Shown: positions 23,678 to 33,926, counted from the first letter of the stretch. The stretch is DNA of 64,000 bases from Mucilaginibacter terrenus (GCF_003432065.1 NZ_QWDE01000001.1:310001-374000), one strand, 5' to 3'. The notes: generated from the sequence alone by a model not told the origin. Numbers and translations: made by a program.

Positions 23678-26230
23678 TTAGGCGTTTGCACGCAGTATTT
23701 CTAAAGGTGGCTTGTTTAATATACCACGACTATTAAGCAGCCCGATGATTACCGTTAATAACGTTATTGCGGAGAATATGATTGCCACGGGCATGAAATT
23801 AACTTTATACGGCATATCAAAACTATACCTTGCTAACAGCCAACTTGATGCTATTGCGATAATTACTCCTGTCAATGCTGATAAAGCACCCAAAAATAAA
23901 TACTCCAATGCGGTTATAGAGAATATCTGTCTTCGACTTGCACCCAGCGTTCTCAACAAAACGCTTTCCTGTATGCGTTGGTACTTACTGATGCGAACAG
24001 ATGATATTAGCACGATGATGCCCGTAATGATGCTGAACCCGCTCATAAACTTAATTACATAGCCTATTTTGTCCAGCAACTCGTCCAGAACAGTAAGCAC
24101 CAAGCCGAGATCAATCATGGAGATGTTTGGAAAGCGCTGAACCACTGCTTGCTGATATTTCGCAGAAACTTTTTCAGACGGAACATGGGTAAGCAACACA
24201 TTAAATTGAGGCGCATCTTCCAGGGCACCGGCAGGAAACACTACCTGGAAATTGGTGGATATCTTATTCCAGTTTACTTTACGTATGCTGCTTACATATG
24301 CAGGCATCTGTACACCTTGTACATTAAACACTAGTTTGTCGCCTACTTTTACGTTGATGCGCTTAGCAAAACGTTCTTCAGCGGATACCGGAATGTCTTT
24401 TCCCCGCTCGGCCTTTCCTATAAACTCGCCGCTGGTCACCTGTTCAGATGATGTTAACGAATCGCGATAGGTGACGCGATACTCGTAAGAAAATGCGCGC
24501 GGTGATATATGCAGATTGCTGTCTTTTTTAGCTTCCGCAACTGTATGCCCATTTACTTTATCCAGCCGCATCGTTATAATCGGTACCTGCGACAATACAG
24601 GTAGACCTTCTTTTTTTGTAAGCTCAGCTATTGCTTCTTTCTGGCTGGTTTGGATATCAAACAAGATCATATTGCTTTGATTGCCGCTTGAAGACAGCGA
24701 AACCTGGCTGATAAGCAACTGCTGGATAAGGAACAACGTGCATATAAAAGCTGTACTTAAACCGATAGAAACCGTAAGGATGATGGTTTGATTGTTAGGC
24801 CTGTAAAGGTTTGCAAAACCTTGCCGCCAAATGTAGCTCCATGAATTCATTACCAGTAGCCTGGTAAAACGGATAAGCAGCCATGCAATTGCATTAAGAA
24901 TGAGAAAGGCGATGACTATGCTAATGGTGAACACAACCGCACCCATCCAGTCGTTCAGTTGCAAGTAGGAGAATGCTACGACAAAAAGCAATACCAACAG
25001 ATACACCAGCCAGCGCAAGGGATCGCGCCGGGTTATTACCTCATCAAAAGACATCCTGAGCGTATTCAACGGCGAGATGTTACGGATATTGATGAGCGGT
25101 AATAAAGCAAATAGTATTGATATTACTACTCCCAAACCAATTCCCTCCCCAACAGCCAACCAGGATATGTTGGTTGAAATTTCAACAGGTAAAAAGTCCT
25201 TTAATACCATTGGCAATAAACGCTGGATCGCAGATCCAAGTAAAGCACCGGCTATCGAACCAATTAGCCCAATACCTAATATTTGGATAAGGTAGATTAG
25301 GAATGCTTCTGACGATTTTACTCCCATGCAGCGCATGATAGCGATTGAGGCAATCTTCTCGCGGATATAAATGTTTATAGCGCTCGCTACCCCAACACAG
25401 CCCAAAAGCAAGGCTATGAATCCAACAAGTGAAAGAAAGCGGGACAGGTCACCAAAGGATCTCCCCGTATTTTCTTTCCGAGTGGCTATAGTGTCGTAGT
25501 TAAAGTCTGCTTTTTCAGTTACAGCCTCTATGCGCTTGCTAAGCTTGTCCATATTAGTACCGGCTGGTACCTTAAAGTAGTAGCTGTAGTTTATACGGCT
25601 TCCTTTTTGCATCAATCCGGTCTGCTGCATATATTGCATGGGTATGTAAACCACCGGAGCCACACCCGATGAGATACCAGTTTGTCCGGGTGCTTTGTCC
25701 AGTGCACCTGCAATTACAAACGCAGCATTGCCAATACGTACCGTATCATTCACTTTTACGTTAAACTGCAGCATAAGCGTCTTATCCACAAGCGCATATT
25801 GTCCTGTTTTGAAGGACTTACCGGCACTTACCGGCATGGTCTCCAGTGAGCCATAATAAGGAAAATTGCCTTGCAGAGCTTTAACCTGTGTAAGCCTGGT
25901 GCCATTAGTGCGTGGAAAGTAGACCATGGATACAAAGGCACGTTCCTCAGAACGGTCGCCGCTTAACGAGTCTAAAAACTTCTGGAGTGTTTTGTCTGGT
26001 TGCTTGTTGCCGTTTACCGTAAGATCGGCACCAATTAAGGTAGCGGCTTGCTCATCTACATCATTTTGAATGTTGTATTTAAACGAGTATATAGCCACTA
26101 ACGCAGCTATACCAAATATTATAGAAGAGATAAACAGCAGTAATCGCGCGCGATTACGCCGGCTGTCCCGCCATGCCATTTTAAACAGCCAGCCGAAGTT
26201 AATCCCACGATTATAGTTTAAGTTTTCCAT
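23678..26230 (-). CDS. FtsX-like ABC transporter permease (YbbP-like)
   Basis: 850 residues with ten probable transmembrane helices: one near residue 30, three at about 270-385, two in the middle (LVYLLVLLFVVAFSYLQL and a following one), one at SIGLSTAFICTLFLIQQLL, and three at the C-terminus. Two FtsX/MacB-type modules are separated by large periplasmic domains. The size and duplicated layout match YbbP-like permeases, which work with a LolD-like ATPase. They are thought to move lipids or envelope substrates rather than solutes. The ATPase gene lies 4 bases upstream, the tesA gene 9 bases downstream. Confidence 0.9.
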   Translation of the reverse strand: MENLNYNRGINFGWLFKMAWRDSRRNRARLLLFISSIIFGIAALVAIYSFKYNIQNDVDEQAATLIGADLTVNGNKQPDKTLQKFLDSLSGDRSEERAFVSMVYFPRTNGTRLTQVKALQGNFPYYGSLETMPVSAGKSFKTGQYALVDKTLMLQFNVKVNDTVRIGNAAFVIAGALDKAPGQTGISSGVAPVVYIPMQYMQQTGLMQKGSRINYSYYFKVPAGTNMDKLSKRIEAVTEKADFNYDTIATRKENTGRSFGDLSRFLSLVGFIALLLGCVGVASAINIYIREKIASIAIMRCMGVKSSEAFLIYLIQILGIGLIGSIAGALLGSAIQRLLPMVLKDFLPVEISTNISWLAVGEGIGLGVVISILFALLPLINIRNISPLNTLRMSFDEVITRRDPLRWLVYLLVLLFVVAFSYLQLNDWMGAVVFTISIVIAFLILNAIAWLLIRFTRLLVMNSWSYIWRQGFANLYRPNNQTIILTVSIGLSTAFICTLFLIQQLLISQVSLSSSGNQSNMILFDIQTSQKEAIAELTKKEGLPVLSQVPIITMRLDKVNGHTVAEAKKDSNLHISPRAFSYEYRVTYRDSLTSSEQVTSGEFIGKAERGKDIPVSAEERFAKRINVKVGDKLVFNVQGVQMPAYVSSIRKVNWNKISTNFQVVFPAGALEDAPQFNVLLTHVPSEKVSAKYQQAVVQRFPNISMIDLGLVLTVLDELLDKIGYVIKFMSGFSIITGIIVLISSVRISKYQRIQESVLLRTLGASRRQIFSITALEYLFLGALSALTGVIIAIASSWLLARYSFDMPYKVNFMPVAIIFSAITLLTVIIGLLNSRGILNKPPLEILRANA

Positions 26231-26234
26231 CGAC

Positions 26235-26921
26235 TTAGTTACCTGTTTTATCGTCAGACACCAGCTTTCCGCCTTTTATCCGCAAAATTCGTTGGGTTTT
26301 AGCAGCCAGTTCGGGGTCATGTGTTACCAGCACCAGTGTAGTACCGGCTTCCCGGTTCAGGTCGAATATCAGCTTTACAACCCTTTCGCTGGTCTCAGCA
26401 TCAAGGTTGCCAGTAGGTTCATCAGCAAACAAAATTTTCGGCGAATTTGAGAAAGCCCTGGCTAACGAAACCCTCTGTTGCTCACCTCCGGATAGTTGGG
26501 CAGGGTAGTGGTGTCCCCGATCAGCAAGGCCTACTTTGTCCAGCAGCTCTAAAGATCGTGCTTTAATGTTTCGTTCTCCACGAAGCTCAAGGGGAACCAT
26601 TACGTTTTCTAAAGCAGTCAGGGTAGGTAGTAGCTGAAAGTTTTGAAAGATGAAGCCAACGTGCTGATTGCGCACCTGTGCACGCTTGTCTTCACTTAAA
26701 CCGGTAAGATTTACACCGCTTAGTTCTACTATTCCACTGCTTGCACTATCTAACCCGGCGCAAAGGCCAAGCAGAGTTGTTTTGCCACTACCTGACGGGC
26801 CTACGATAGCGTTGGTAGAACCTGTAGCAATAGCGAAATTTACATTATCGAGAACAGTTAAACTGCGCCCAGCACTCTTATAAGTTTTACTTACGGCCGA
26901 TATATTTAATATTGTTTCCAA
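26235..26921 (-). CDS. ABC transporter ATP-binding protein (YbbA/LolD-like)
   Basis: 228 residues. Walker A GPSGSGKTT at 41-49, Q-loop FIFQNFQLLP, signature LSGGEQQR, Walker B ILFADEPTGNLD and the H-loop VTHD are all present. The PTGNLD form is typical of the LolD/MacB/FtsE family that drives FtsX-like permeases. No ATG is available: the frame begins with TTG (METIL...), with no in-frame ATG before it. It is the first gene of a three-gene operon with the permease and TesA-like lipoprotein. Confidence 0.94.
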   Translation of the reverse strand: METILNISAVSKTYKSAGRSLTVLDNVNFAIATGSTNAIVGPSGSGKTTLLGLCAGLDSASSGIVELSGVNLTGLSEDKRAQVRNQHVGFIFQNFQLLPTLTALENVMVPLELRGERNIKARSLELLDKVGLADRGHHYPAQLSGGEQQRVSLARAFSNSPKILFADEPTGNLDAETSERVVKLIFDLNREAGTTLVLVTHDPELAAKTQRILRIKGGKLVSDDKTGN

Positions 26922-27063
26922 GCTATGTATAATGAAGGTTGTTAAATATCAAAGTTTTATTTAGAGCTTTTGGCTGTGAAATATTTAGTTACAAAAGCAT
27001 TACATAAACTAAGTGTTTTTAAAATGATTATCTTTTCTTTACAATTGCGTATAAACTACACTC

Positions 27064-27768
27064 ATGCATAAGTATTCGGGACAACAAAGAATTTTAGTAG
27101 CAGTAGACTGCATCATATTTGGGTTTGATGGTGTAAAGGTTAAATTGTTACTGGTTAAAAGACGATTAGCCCCGGAACTTGGCAAGTGGAGCCTTATGGG
27201 AGGATTTATTAATCCAACCGAGTCGCCTGAAGATGCCGCAAACAGGATACTGGAAGATTACACCGGCCTGAAGAATGTGTACATGGAGCAGTTTAAAGTT
27301 TTTGGGGATCCTAACCGTGATCCGGTGGAACGTACCCTGGCCGTAGCTTATTTTGCCTTAATAGACATTCATCAGTATGAGGAGCAGCTAACCGCGGAGC
27401 ACAGCCCGGAGTGGTTCCTGCTTGATGAGATACCGCATTTAGTGTTTGACCATACTGAAATGGTTAAAGGAGCACTTAAGCAATTGCGCTACAAAGCGGC
27501 TTTGCACCCCATATTATTTCAACTATTACCTGGGAAGTTTACAATACCACAGCTACAGGCGCTTTACGAGGGTGTTTATCAAACTAAGTTTGACGATCGT
27601 AATTTCAGCCGGAAACTGCTTTCTACCGGCCTTTTAGTAAAGCTGGATGAAAAGGATAAACTATCATCAAAAAAAGGCGCTTTTTATTATAAGTTAGACC
27701 AATCCCATTACGAAGAGAACTTTGATAAGTTTCTTAACCTTGTGCCTAATCCTGACAAGTTTTTTTAA
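27064..27768 (+). CDS. Nudix-domain transcriptional regulator (NrtR/AraR-like)
   Basis: 234 residues. The N-terminal 145 form a Nudix fold (AVDCIIFGFDGVKVKLLLVKRR, GKWSLMGGFINPTESPEDAANRILEDYTGL). The Nudix box is degenerate: the catalytic REUxEE appears as RILEDY, so hydrolysis is unlikely. The C-terminal part (LPGKFTIPQLQALYEGVYQTKFDDRNFSRKLLSTGLL) is the winged-helix domain that defines NrtR-type regulators. In Bacteroides, related AraR controls arabinose genes; other members control NAD or sugar metabolism. No sugar operon is adjacent; the neighbour is a large adhesin gene. Confidence 0.85.
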   Translation: MHKYSGQQRILVAVDCIIFGFDGVKVKLLLVKRRLAPELGKWSLMGGFINPTESPEDAANRILEDYTGLKNVYMEQFKVFGDPNRDPVERTLAVAYFALIDIHQYEEQLTAEHSPEWFLLDEIPHLVFDHTEMVKGALKQLRYKAALHPILFQLLPGKFTIPQLQALYEGVYQTKFDDRNFSRKLLSTGLLVKLDEKDKLSSKKGAFYYKLDQSHYEENFDKFLNLVPNPDKFF

Positions 27769-27851
27769 CTCACCATAGCGTCTTTCATTCATCAGTTAAT
27801 TTGTACTTTTAACTTGCTCCCATCAAAGTATAATCGGATATTAAAATTATA

Positions 27852-30800
27852 TTGAACCGAATAAAGGCGATAAGTTTAACTGTTGCAGCGTTGTTTTGCA
27901 TGTGCTCAAGCATTTTTGCCCAGGGTGCAACTAATCAAGGCAAAGATTTTTGGACAGCCTATATGGCACATGATCTTCCAGCAGGCGAAGGCAGCAATAT
28001 GGTTGTTTATATTACATCTGACTTTGACACTAAGGGTAATATATCTCTTGCAGACGGCAGTTATTCTTACGATTTTAACGTTACGCGAGGGAAGCTTATC
28101 GAAATAAAAATACCGGTAGATGCTTACGTGAAGGCGTCAGGCAAGTATCTTAAAGGCCTTCATATAACCTCACAAAAAAAAATAGCTGTTTTTGGGCACA
28201 TCTACGCTCAAAATGTATCGGGTGCAACACTTATTTTGCCTGTTAATGCGTTGGGAAAAAACTATTATTCAATTAATTATTTCCAGGCTTCAAACAAAAA
28301 AAATACATTTTCAACATTTATGGTTATCGCTACTGAAGATAAAACTACAGTGGATATAACCCCTGGTAATAAGCTAAAAGATGGGCACCCCGCTGGCGAG
28401 ACTTTCAGACTGTTGTTAAATAAAGGAGAACTATATCAAGGGTTGTCTGACCAAGACCTTACAGGTACTACAATAAAATCTATAAGCACAACTGACGGGG
28501 AGTGCAAGAAAATTGCTGTGTATTCAGGAAGTACAAGAATTGGTATAGGGTGTATTGGTAACGTAGATTATTCGTCTGATAATTTATTTCAACAGGTTTA
28601 TCCCACATCGTCATGGGGCAAAACCTACTTAACTGTTCCTTTAAAAGGCAGAGACTATGATATTTTTAGAGTGGTCATTGACGATGTGGACACTGAGATT
28701 AAAATTAATGGGCAAAGTGTAGATAAAGCAGAGTTTTGGTCTCCTAAGTTTTACGAGTTTTGGACGAGTAAACCCAGCCTCGTTACAGCAAATAAGCCCA
28801 TACAGGTAGTACAGTACGCCGTAACTCAAGGACGTACTAACACGGATGAATGTGAAATTGACAAGAGCGATATTGGTGACCCTGAAATGATCTACCTAAC
28901 TCCGCTTGAACAAACCCTCGATCACGTTATACTCAACTCAACAGGTAATTTTGCGATATTTAAGCATTTCGCTAACGTTATCATAAAAACCACAGCAAAA
29001 GGGAGCTTCAGGGTGGATGGCAAGCCTTATACAGATTTTACTTTGCTTGATGCGGACAAAACATATTCTTACGCACAAGTGCCATTAACATCAGGTGTCC
29101 ATACGATGTCTGCTGATGGTGGTTTTAACGCAATTGCTTATGGCTTTGGCCAGCATGAGAGCTATGGATATGCAGCAGGTGCAAACCTGGCCAATCTTAA
29201 TCAAAACATTGTTTTCAAAGATCCCGGCACCGGTACGTTGCATTTAAACGGTTGTTCCAGTATAAATTACAAACTTCAGTTAACGTTGCCGTACCAAACA
29301 AATAGTATAAAATGGAGGCTTGATAATGGAAGTGATCCGGTGACGATAAACAATCCTGTAATTACTTCCACAAGTGAAAGGGACGGCCTAACGCTTTATA
29401 CGTATGAATATCCAACATTAATCAATTATACCGCTGGTGATTATTCGGTAACGGCAACGGTGCTAAATCCTGTTGCTGACGAATGTGGTTCTACAACAGA
29501 TGTGGATTTTGATTTTAGCGTAACAGATGTACCTAAGACTAAAATAGCTTATAATGGAGCTTGCGAAGGTGATAGTACTTACTTTATCGATAGTACAGAT
29601 GTCAGTTCAGCACTTATCAAAAGCAGAGTGTGGGATTTTGGCGATGGCACAACATCAACTTTGGCTAACCCGGTTCATAAATATCAATCCAATGGCAAGT
29701 ATACGGTAGTACTCACAGTTACAAATGCAAACGAGTGTACATCATCAACTCAAACAGATGTTGTTATAGCTAAAAAGCCAATGGCCTCGTTCACTGTAGA
29801 TGCGCCTGTTTGCACAAAAAAATCAACAATTTTTACGGATAAATCAGTCGCCTCTGATGCTCCTATTACCACTTGGATATGGAATATGGGCGACTCGACC
29901 ATGATAACCCGCTACGATAATAAGCCGTTTACGCATGTGTTTAAGAAGACGGGTGCCGATACAGTCAGCCTTACCGTTTTAACGCAAAGCGGCTGCAGTA
30001 GTGAAACTTTCAGTCAAATAATCCAGATACTCCCCGCACCGGATGTGAAATTCAGAACACCAGACGTTTGCCTTTCAGATGCTTTTGCGCAATTTTCAAA
30101 TGAAACAACAACAGAAGACGGGACGACCGACGCGTTGACCTATTCCTGGAACTTTGGTGATAGCAAAGCTGGTGTTGGTAACCCAAATACATCCACCGAA
30201 AAGAACCCGAAACACAAGTATACCAGTATTGGCGAATATTTAGTAACGTTAACGGCTACTTCATCCAATGGTTGCCAATATAGTGTCTCTCAATCATTCA
30301 AAGTAAATGGAGATAAACCGTTAGCAGGTTTTGAATTGGAAAACAAAAACGCGTTGTGCAGCTCTAATCCGGTGGTGTTCAAAGATGCATCCAGCGTTAA
30401 TTTTGGAGATATTACCAGGATAGTATGGTATTACGATTACAAGAACAATCCGCAGGATAAGGAAGAATTTACCCGCGGCGAGATGCCCAAAAGTCGAAAA
30501 TACATGCATGCCTATAGTGTTTTTAGTAGCCCGGCATCAAAGGTTTATAGTGTGCACATGGAAGCTTATTCCGGCCAGACGTGTTTTGCCATTGCAGATC
30601 AGGATATCGAAGTTTTAGCAAGCCCAAATGTAAACATCCTGCAAGTTGGTACCATATGTCAGAATGCAAAGCCAATCCAATTAGTTGTTCAACAAACAAG
30701 TTTACCAGGAACTGGAACTTTTAGCGGGAAGGGAGTCAGTCAATCCGGGGTATTTGACCCCGCTATAGCTGGTGTAGGTACCACTACTATTAAATACAGA

Positions 30801-31358
30801 TTTATTTCAACTAACGGCTGCGACTTTAACGCTACGCAGGACATTGTAGTGTTACAGTCACCCGTTGTTAATGCCGGTGATGATGTAATGGTTCTTGAGG
30901 GCGGCTCTGTTTTGCTTAAAGCAACAGCTGCAGGCAAGAACTTGATCTACAAATGGTCGCCGTCATTCGGTTTAGATAACGATAGTTCTCTAAATCCGAT
31001 GGTAACAGCTACCGAAGATAAAGTTTATACTTTAACGGCTACAAGCAGTGATGGGTGCAGCACGGAAGATCAGGTGAAAGTAACTGTACTTAAAAACTTA
31101 AATATCAGCAACACTTTTACACCTAACGGTGACGGGATAAATGATACCTGGAAGATAAAATATTTAGAAACTTACCCCGGAAATACGGTTAATGTATACA
31201 ACAGATACGGAGAAAAGGTATATTCGTCTGTTGGTTACGGCATTCCCTGGGATGGTACGCGCAACGGAACAAATTTACCCGCAGGAACCTATTACTATAT
31301 CATAGACCCGAAGAATGGCCGTGGGCTTATTTCGGGCAATGTTACAATCATCAGATAA
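27852..31358 (+). CDS. PKD-repeat cell-surface protein with T9SS type B sorting domain
   Basis: 1168 residues starting at a TTG (MNRIKAISLTVAALFCMCSSIFAQ), a good signal peptide; no ATG fits. Residues about 25-440 resemble the IgGFc-binding-protein N-terminal domain (QGKDFWTAYMA, VYITSDFDTKGNISL, ISTTDGECKKIAVYSGSTRI). PKD-like domains follow, marked by VWDFGDGTTSTLANPVHKY, WNMGDS and SWNFGDSKAGVG. The last 85 residues are the gliding-motility C-terminal domain: ISNTFTPNGDGINDTWKI, VYNRYGEKVYSS, PWDGTRNGTNLPAGTYYYIID. It should be exported by the type IX system and displayed outside. Its stop codon is directly followed by the ATG of a PorP/SprF gene. Confidence 0.93.
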   Translation: MNRIKAISLTVAALFCMCSSIFAQGATNQGKDFWTAYMAHDLPAGEGSNMVVYITSDFDTKGNISLADGSYSYDFNVTRGKLIEIKIPVDAYVKASGKYLKGLHITSQKKIAVFGHIYAQNVSGATLILPVNALGKNYYSINYFQASNKKNTFSTFMVIATEDKTTVDITPGNKLKDGHPAGETFRLLLNKGELYQGLSDQDLTGTTIKSISTTDGECKKIAVYSGSTRIGIGCIGNVDYSSDNLFQQVYPTSSWGKTYLTVPLKGRDYDIFRVVIDDVDTEIKINGQSVDKAEFWSPKFYEFWTSKPSLVTANKPIQVVQYAVTQGRTNTDECEIDKSDIGDPEMIYLTPLEQTLDHVILNSTGNFAIFKHFANVIIKTTAKGSFRVDGKPYTDFTLLDADKTYSYAQVPLTSGVHTMSADGGFNAIAYGFGQHESYGYAAGANLANLNQNIVFKDPGTGTLHLNGCSSINYKLQLTLPYQTNSIKWRLDNGSDPVTINNPVITSTSERDGLTLYTYEYPTLINYTAGDYSVTATVLNPVADECGSTTDVDFDFSVTDVPKTKIAYNGACEGDSTYFIDSTDVSSALIKSRVWDFGDGTTSTLANPVHKYQSNGKYTVVLTVTNANECTSSTQTDVVIAKKPMASFTVDAPVCTKKSTIFTDKSVASDAPITTWIWNMGDSTMITRYDNKPFTHVFKKTGADTVSLTVLTQSGCSSETFSQIIQILPAPDVKFRTPDVCLSDAFAQFSNETTTEDGTTDALTYSWNFGDSKAGVGNPNTSTEKNPKHKYTSIGEYLVTLTATSSNGCQYSVSQSFKVNGDKPLAGFELENKNALCSSNPVVFKDASSVNFGDITRIVWYYDYKNNPQDKEEFTRGEMPKSRKYMHAYSVFSSPASKVYSVHMEAYSGQTCFAIADQDIEVLASPNVNILQVGTICQNAKPIQLVVQQTSLPGTGTFSGKGVSQSGVFDPAIAGVGTTTIKYRFISTNGCDFNATQDIVVLQSPVVNAGDDVMVLEGGSVLLKATAAGKNLIYKWSPSFGLDNDSSLNPMVTATEDKVYTLTATSSDGCSTEDQVKVTVLKNLNISNTFTPNGDGINDTWKIKYLETYPGNTVNVYNRYGEKVYSSVGYGIPWDGTRNGTNLPAGTYYYIIDPKNGRGLISGNVTIIR

Positions 31359-32375
31359 ATGAAGAGAATTTTACTTTTCTTGCTTGTGTTGCAGATGTGT
31401 TTCAGTTTGGCAGAAGCACAGCAGCGCCCGCAGTATACACAATACGTGTTCAATAATCTGCTCTTGAATCCTGCGGTAAGCGGCATCGAGAATTATACCG
31501 ATGCAAAACTGGGCTACCGCAGCCAGTGGACTGGCTTGCAAGGTGCACCTGTTACCAGCTATTTTAGCATAAGTGCGCCAATTGGTGACAACTTCCTACA
31601 AGGTGACGCAACCGCTTTCCCTGCTTCGGGTGGTGAAAATCCGTCAAGCAGGTTATATACGCAATACTACAGGGCGGCTGAACCGCATCATGGTATTGGT
31701 TTTATGGTCGTGTCTGACAAAGCCGGACCGATCACTCAAACCAACATAAACGCCAACTATGCTTATCATTTGGGATTAACTGAAAAGTTAAACCTTTCTG
31801 TAGGTGTCTCGGCAGGGGTAAATCATATCAACTTAAACACCGACCTGATAACATTGGAAGATCCCAATGACCCTACGCTTAACAACATTAACAACAGCCA
31901 GTGGAAGCCTGATCTTGGTGTGGGTATCTGGGCGTATTCATCAAATTATTACTTCGGCGTATCAGCACAGCAGATACTGCCTCAGAATCTTTATATAACT
32001 ACAGGAAACACAGCTAACCAAAGCAAAACAGTGCCACATTTTTTTGCGACCGGCGGCTACAAATTCTTCCTTTCGGATGATGTTACCTTGTTGCCATCTG
32101 CGCTGTTAAAGTTCATTGATCCGGCGCCAATCTCTTTCGATATAAACATGAAGCTTTCTTTCCGCGACAGGTTTTGGTTTGGCGGCTCTTTCCGCAAGGA
32201 TGACTCTTACGCCGTGCTCGCGGGGTTTAATTTAAGCTCTGTGGTTAATGTTGGCTATTCATATGACGTTACTACATCAGCATTACGTTCCGTAAGTAAT
32301 GGTTCGCACGAGATAGTGTTAGGGATATTATTAAACAACAGATATAAGTTAACCAGTCCGCAACACGGCTGGTAA
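31359..32375 (+). CDS. PorP/SprF family type IX secretion outer-membrane protein
   Basis: 338 residues with a signal peptide (ending LAEAQ). Family features are QRPQYTQYVFNNLLLNPAVSG near the N-terminus, GYRSQWTGLQGAP, and a barrel with repeated strands such as FWFGGSFRKDDSYAVLAGF. PorP/SprF-like proteins pair with large type B cargo such as SprB and are needed for its secretion or anchoring. It begins immediately after the TAA of the PKD protein, so translation is coupled and the two probably form a dedicated pair. Confidence 0.93.
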   Translation: MKRILLFLLVLQMCFSLAEAQQRPQYTQYVFNNLLLNPAVSGIENYTDAKLGYRSQWTGLQGAPVTSYFSISAPIGDNFLQGDATAFPASGGENPSSRLYTQYYRAAEPHHGIGFMVVSDKAGPITQTNINANYAYHLGLTEKLNLSVGVSAGVNHINLNTDLITLEDPNDPTLNNINNSQWKPDLGVGIWAYSSNYYFGVSAQQILPQNLYITTGNTANQSKTVPHFFATGGYKFFLSDDVTLLPSALLKFIDPAPISFDINMKLSFRDRFWFGGSFRKDDSYAVLAGFNLSSVVNVGYSYDVTTSALRSVSNGSHEIVLGILLNNRYKLTSPQHGW

Positions 32376-32387
32376 AATCCACCATAA

Positions 32388-32430
32388 CGGAAAAGGCTGC
32401 CTTACAAATGGAAAGCAGCCTTTTCTGTTT
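32388..32430 (+). terminator. Terminator after the PorP/SprF gene
   Basis: A GC-rich stem, AAAAGGCTGC with GCAGCCTTTT, extended by a further G-C and neighbouring pairs. The plus strand continues into CTGTTTTAT. Confidence 0.75.
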
Positions 32431-32453
32431 TATATAGAACCTCTAAGTTGACT

Positions 32454-33926
32454 CTAGAGTTCCTTTCTCAGCCTTGCTACAGGTATATTCATTTGTTCAC
32501 GATATTTCGCTACAGTGCGCCTTGCTATGTTGTAGCCGGCATCTTTGAGTATGTCTGTGAGCTTTTCGTCTGCAAGCGGATGGCGTTTGTCTTCTTTTCC
32601 TATATGCTCTTCGAGTATTTTCTTGACCTCTTTGTTAGACACCTCTTCACCACTTTCTGTTTGTATTGCTTCGCTGAAAAAGGATTTTAGCAGGAACGTA
32701 CCATGCTCTGTTTGTACATACTTGGAGTTTGCTACGCGTGACACGGTAGAGATGTCCATACCTATACGGTCTGCAATATCTTTTAAGATCATAGGCCGCA
32801 GGTTTTTGTCGTCACCTGTCAGGAAAAAATCATACTGATATTGCATAATGGCATTCATGGTCTTCAGCAGAGTTTGTTGGCGCTGCTTTATTGCGTCGAT
32901 AAACCATTTGGCAGAATCAAGCTTTTGTTTAACAAATTGCACAGCTTCTTTCAGCTTTTTATCTTTCTGCGAAGCTTTTTCATAATGCTGGAACATTTCC
33001 TGGTAAGAGCGGCTTACCTTCAATTCCGGCGCGTTTTTCGAATTTAGTGTGAGTATAAGCACCCCGTCGTTATTGGTGATATGAAAATCGGGGATTACCT
33101 GAAGTTGCTTGGTACTTACTTCGTTGCTGTCGCCTGGTTTGGGATTGAGTTTCAATATCTCGTTTACCACGCCACGAAGCTCCTGCGAGTTCATGTTTAA
33201 CGAGCGCTCCAGCTTGTCGTAATGTTTGCGGGTAAACTCGTCGAGATAATCCTCTACAACGGTCATCGCCTTTTTTATAATTGGATCGTTCTGATCTTTT
33301 CTCCTTAACTGTATCAGCAAACACTCCTGTAAGCTGCGTGCGCCAACCCCCGGAGGATCAAAGCTCTGAATCACTTTCAGCATGTCTTCTACTTCCTCGT
33401 CCTCGGCCATTACGTTCTGCGAAAAGGCAAGATCATCTGTCAAAGACATTATCGGGCGGCGCAGGTAACCGTCATCGTCAAGACTGCCGATGATTTGTTT
33501 ACCTATTTTAAAGTCCTTGTCAGATACCGGGAGTAAATCCAGCTGTGCCTGCAGGCTTTCAAAGAAAGAACTTTGTACAGCTATCGGGATCTCCTTATGC
33601 TCATCATCATCATCCCCGTTTTGGTCGTAGCGCGAGCCATACTCATTAACGTTATCTTCCTGTAAGTAGTCGTCAATGTTAAACTCGTCCATCTCACCTT
33701 TCTCCTCGTCTCCTTTATAGTCGTCGTCAGGATCACGGTCGGGATATTGTTCTTCAGGTTCGTTAAGGTTGGTTAAACTAATATCTTCAAGAGCAGGGTT
33801 TTCCTCCAGTTCCTCTTTAATACGGGTATCCAGCGATACAGTAGGCACCTGCAGCAACTTTATAAATTGTATCTGCTGCGGTGAAAGCTTTTGTAAAAGT
33901 TTCTGTTGAAGGTTCTGTTTAAGCAT
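32454..33926 (-). CDS. rpoN: RNA polymerase sigma-54 factor
   Basis: 490 residues. Region I is glutamine- and leucine-rich (MLKQNLQQKLLQKLSPQQIQFIKLLQVP). An acidic region II (about 50-120) follows. The core-binding domain has FDPPGVGARSLQECLLIQL and LNPKPG. The C-terminus carries the RpoN box ARRTVAKYREQ preceded by an HTH (LKDIADRIGMDISTVSRVANSKYVQTEHG). Sigma-54 directs transcription from -24/-12 promoters and needs an AAA+ activator, none of which is in this window. A TTTC-N20-TACTTTTG promoter lies upstream. Confidence 0.97.
   Translation of the reverse strand: MLKQNLQQKLLQKLSPQQIQFIKLLQVPTVSLDTRIKEELEENPALEDISLTNLNEPEEQYPDRDPDDDYKGDEEKGEMDEFNIDDYLQEDNVNEYGSRYDQNGDDDDEHKEIPIAVQSSFFESLQAQLDLLPVSDKDFKIGKQIIGSLDDDGYLRRPIMSLTDDLAFSQNVMAEDEEVEDMLKVIQSFDPPGVGARSLQECLLIQLRRKDQNDPIIKKAMTVVEDYLDEFTRKHYDKLERSLNMNSQELRGVVNEILKLNPKPGDSNEVSTKQLQVIPDFHITNNDGVLILTLNSKNAPELKVSRSYQEMFQHYEKASQKDKKLKEAVQFVKQKLDSAKWFIDAIKQRQQTLLKTMNAIMQYQYDFFLTGDDKNLRPMILKDIADRIGMDISTVSRVANSKYVQTEHGTFLLKSFFSEAIQTESGEEVSNKEVKKILEEHIGKEDKRHPLADEKLTDILKDAGYNIARRTVAKYREQMNIPVARLRKEL

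Noticed and set aside
27064..27768. Nudix hydrolase enzyme
   Set aside because: The Nudix box lacks the catalytic REUxEE residues and a winged helix is present at the C-terminus, so a regulator is the better call.
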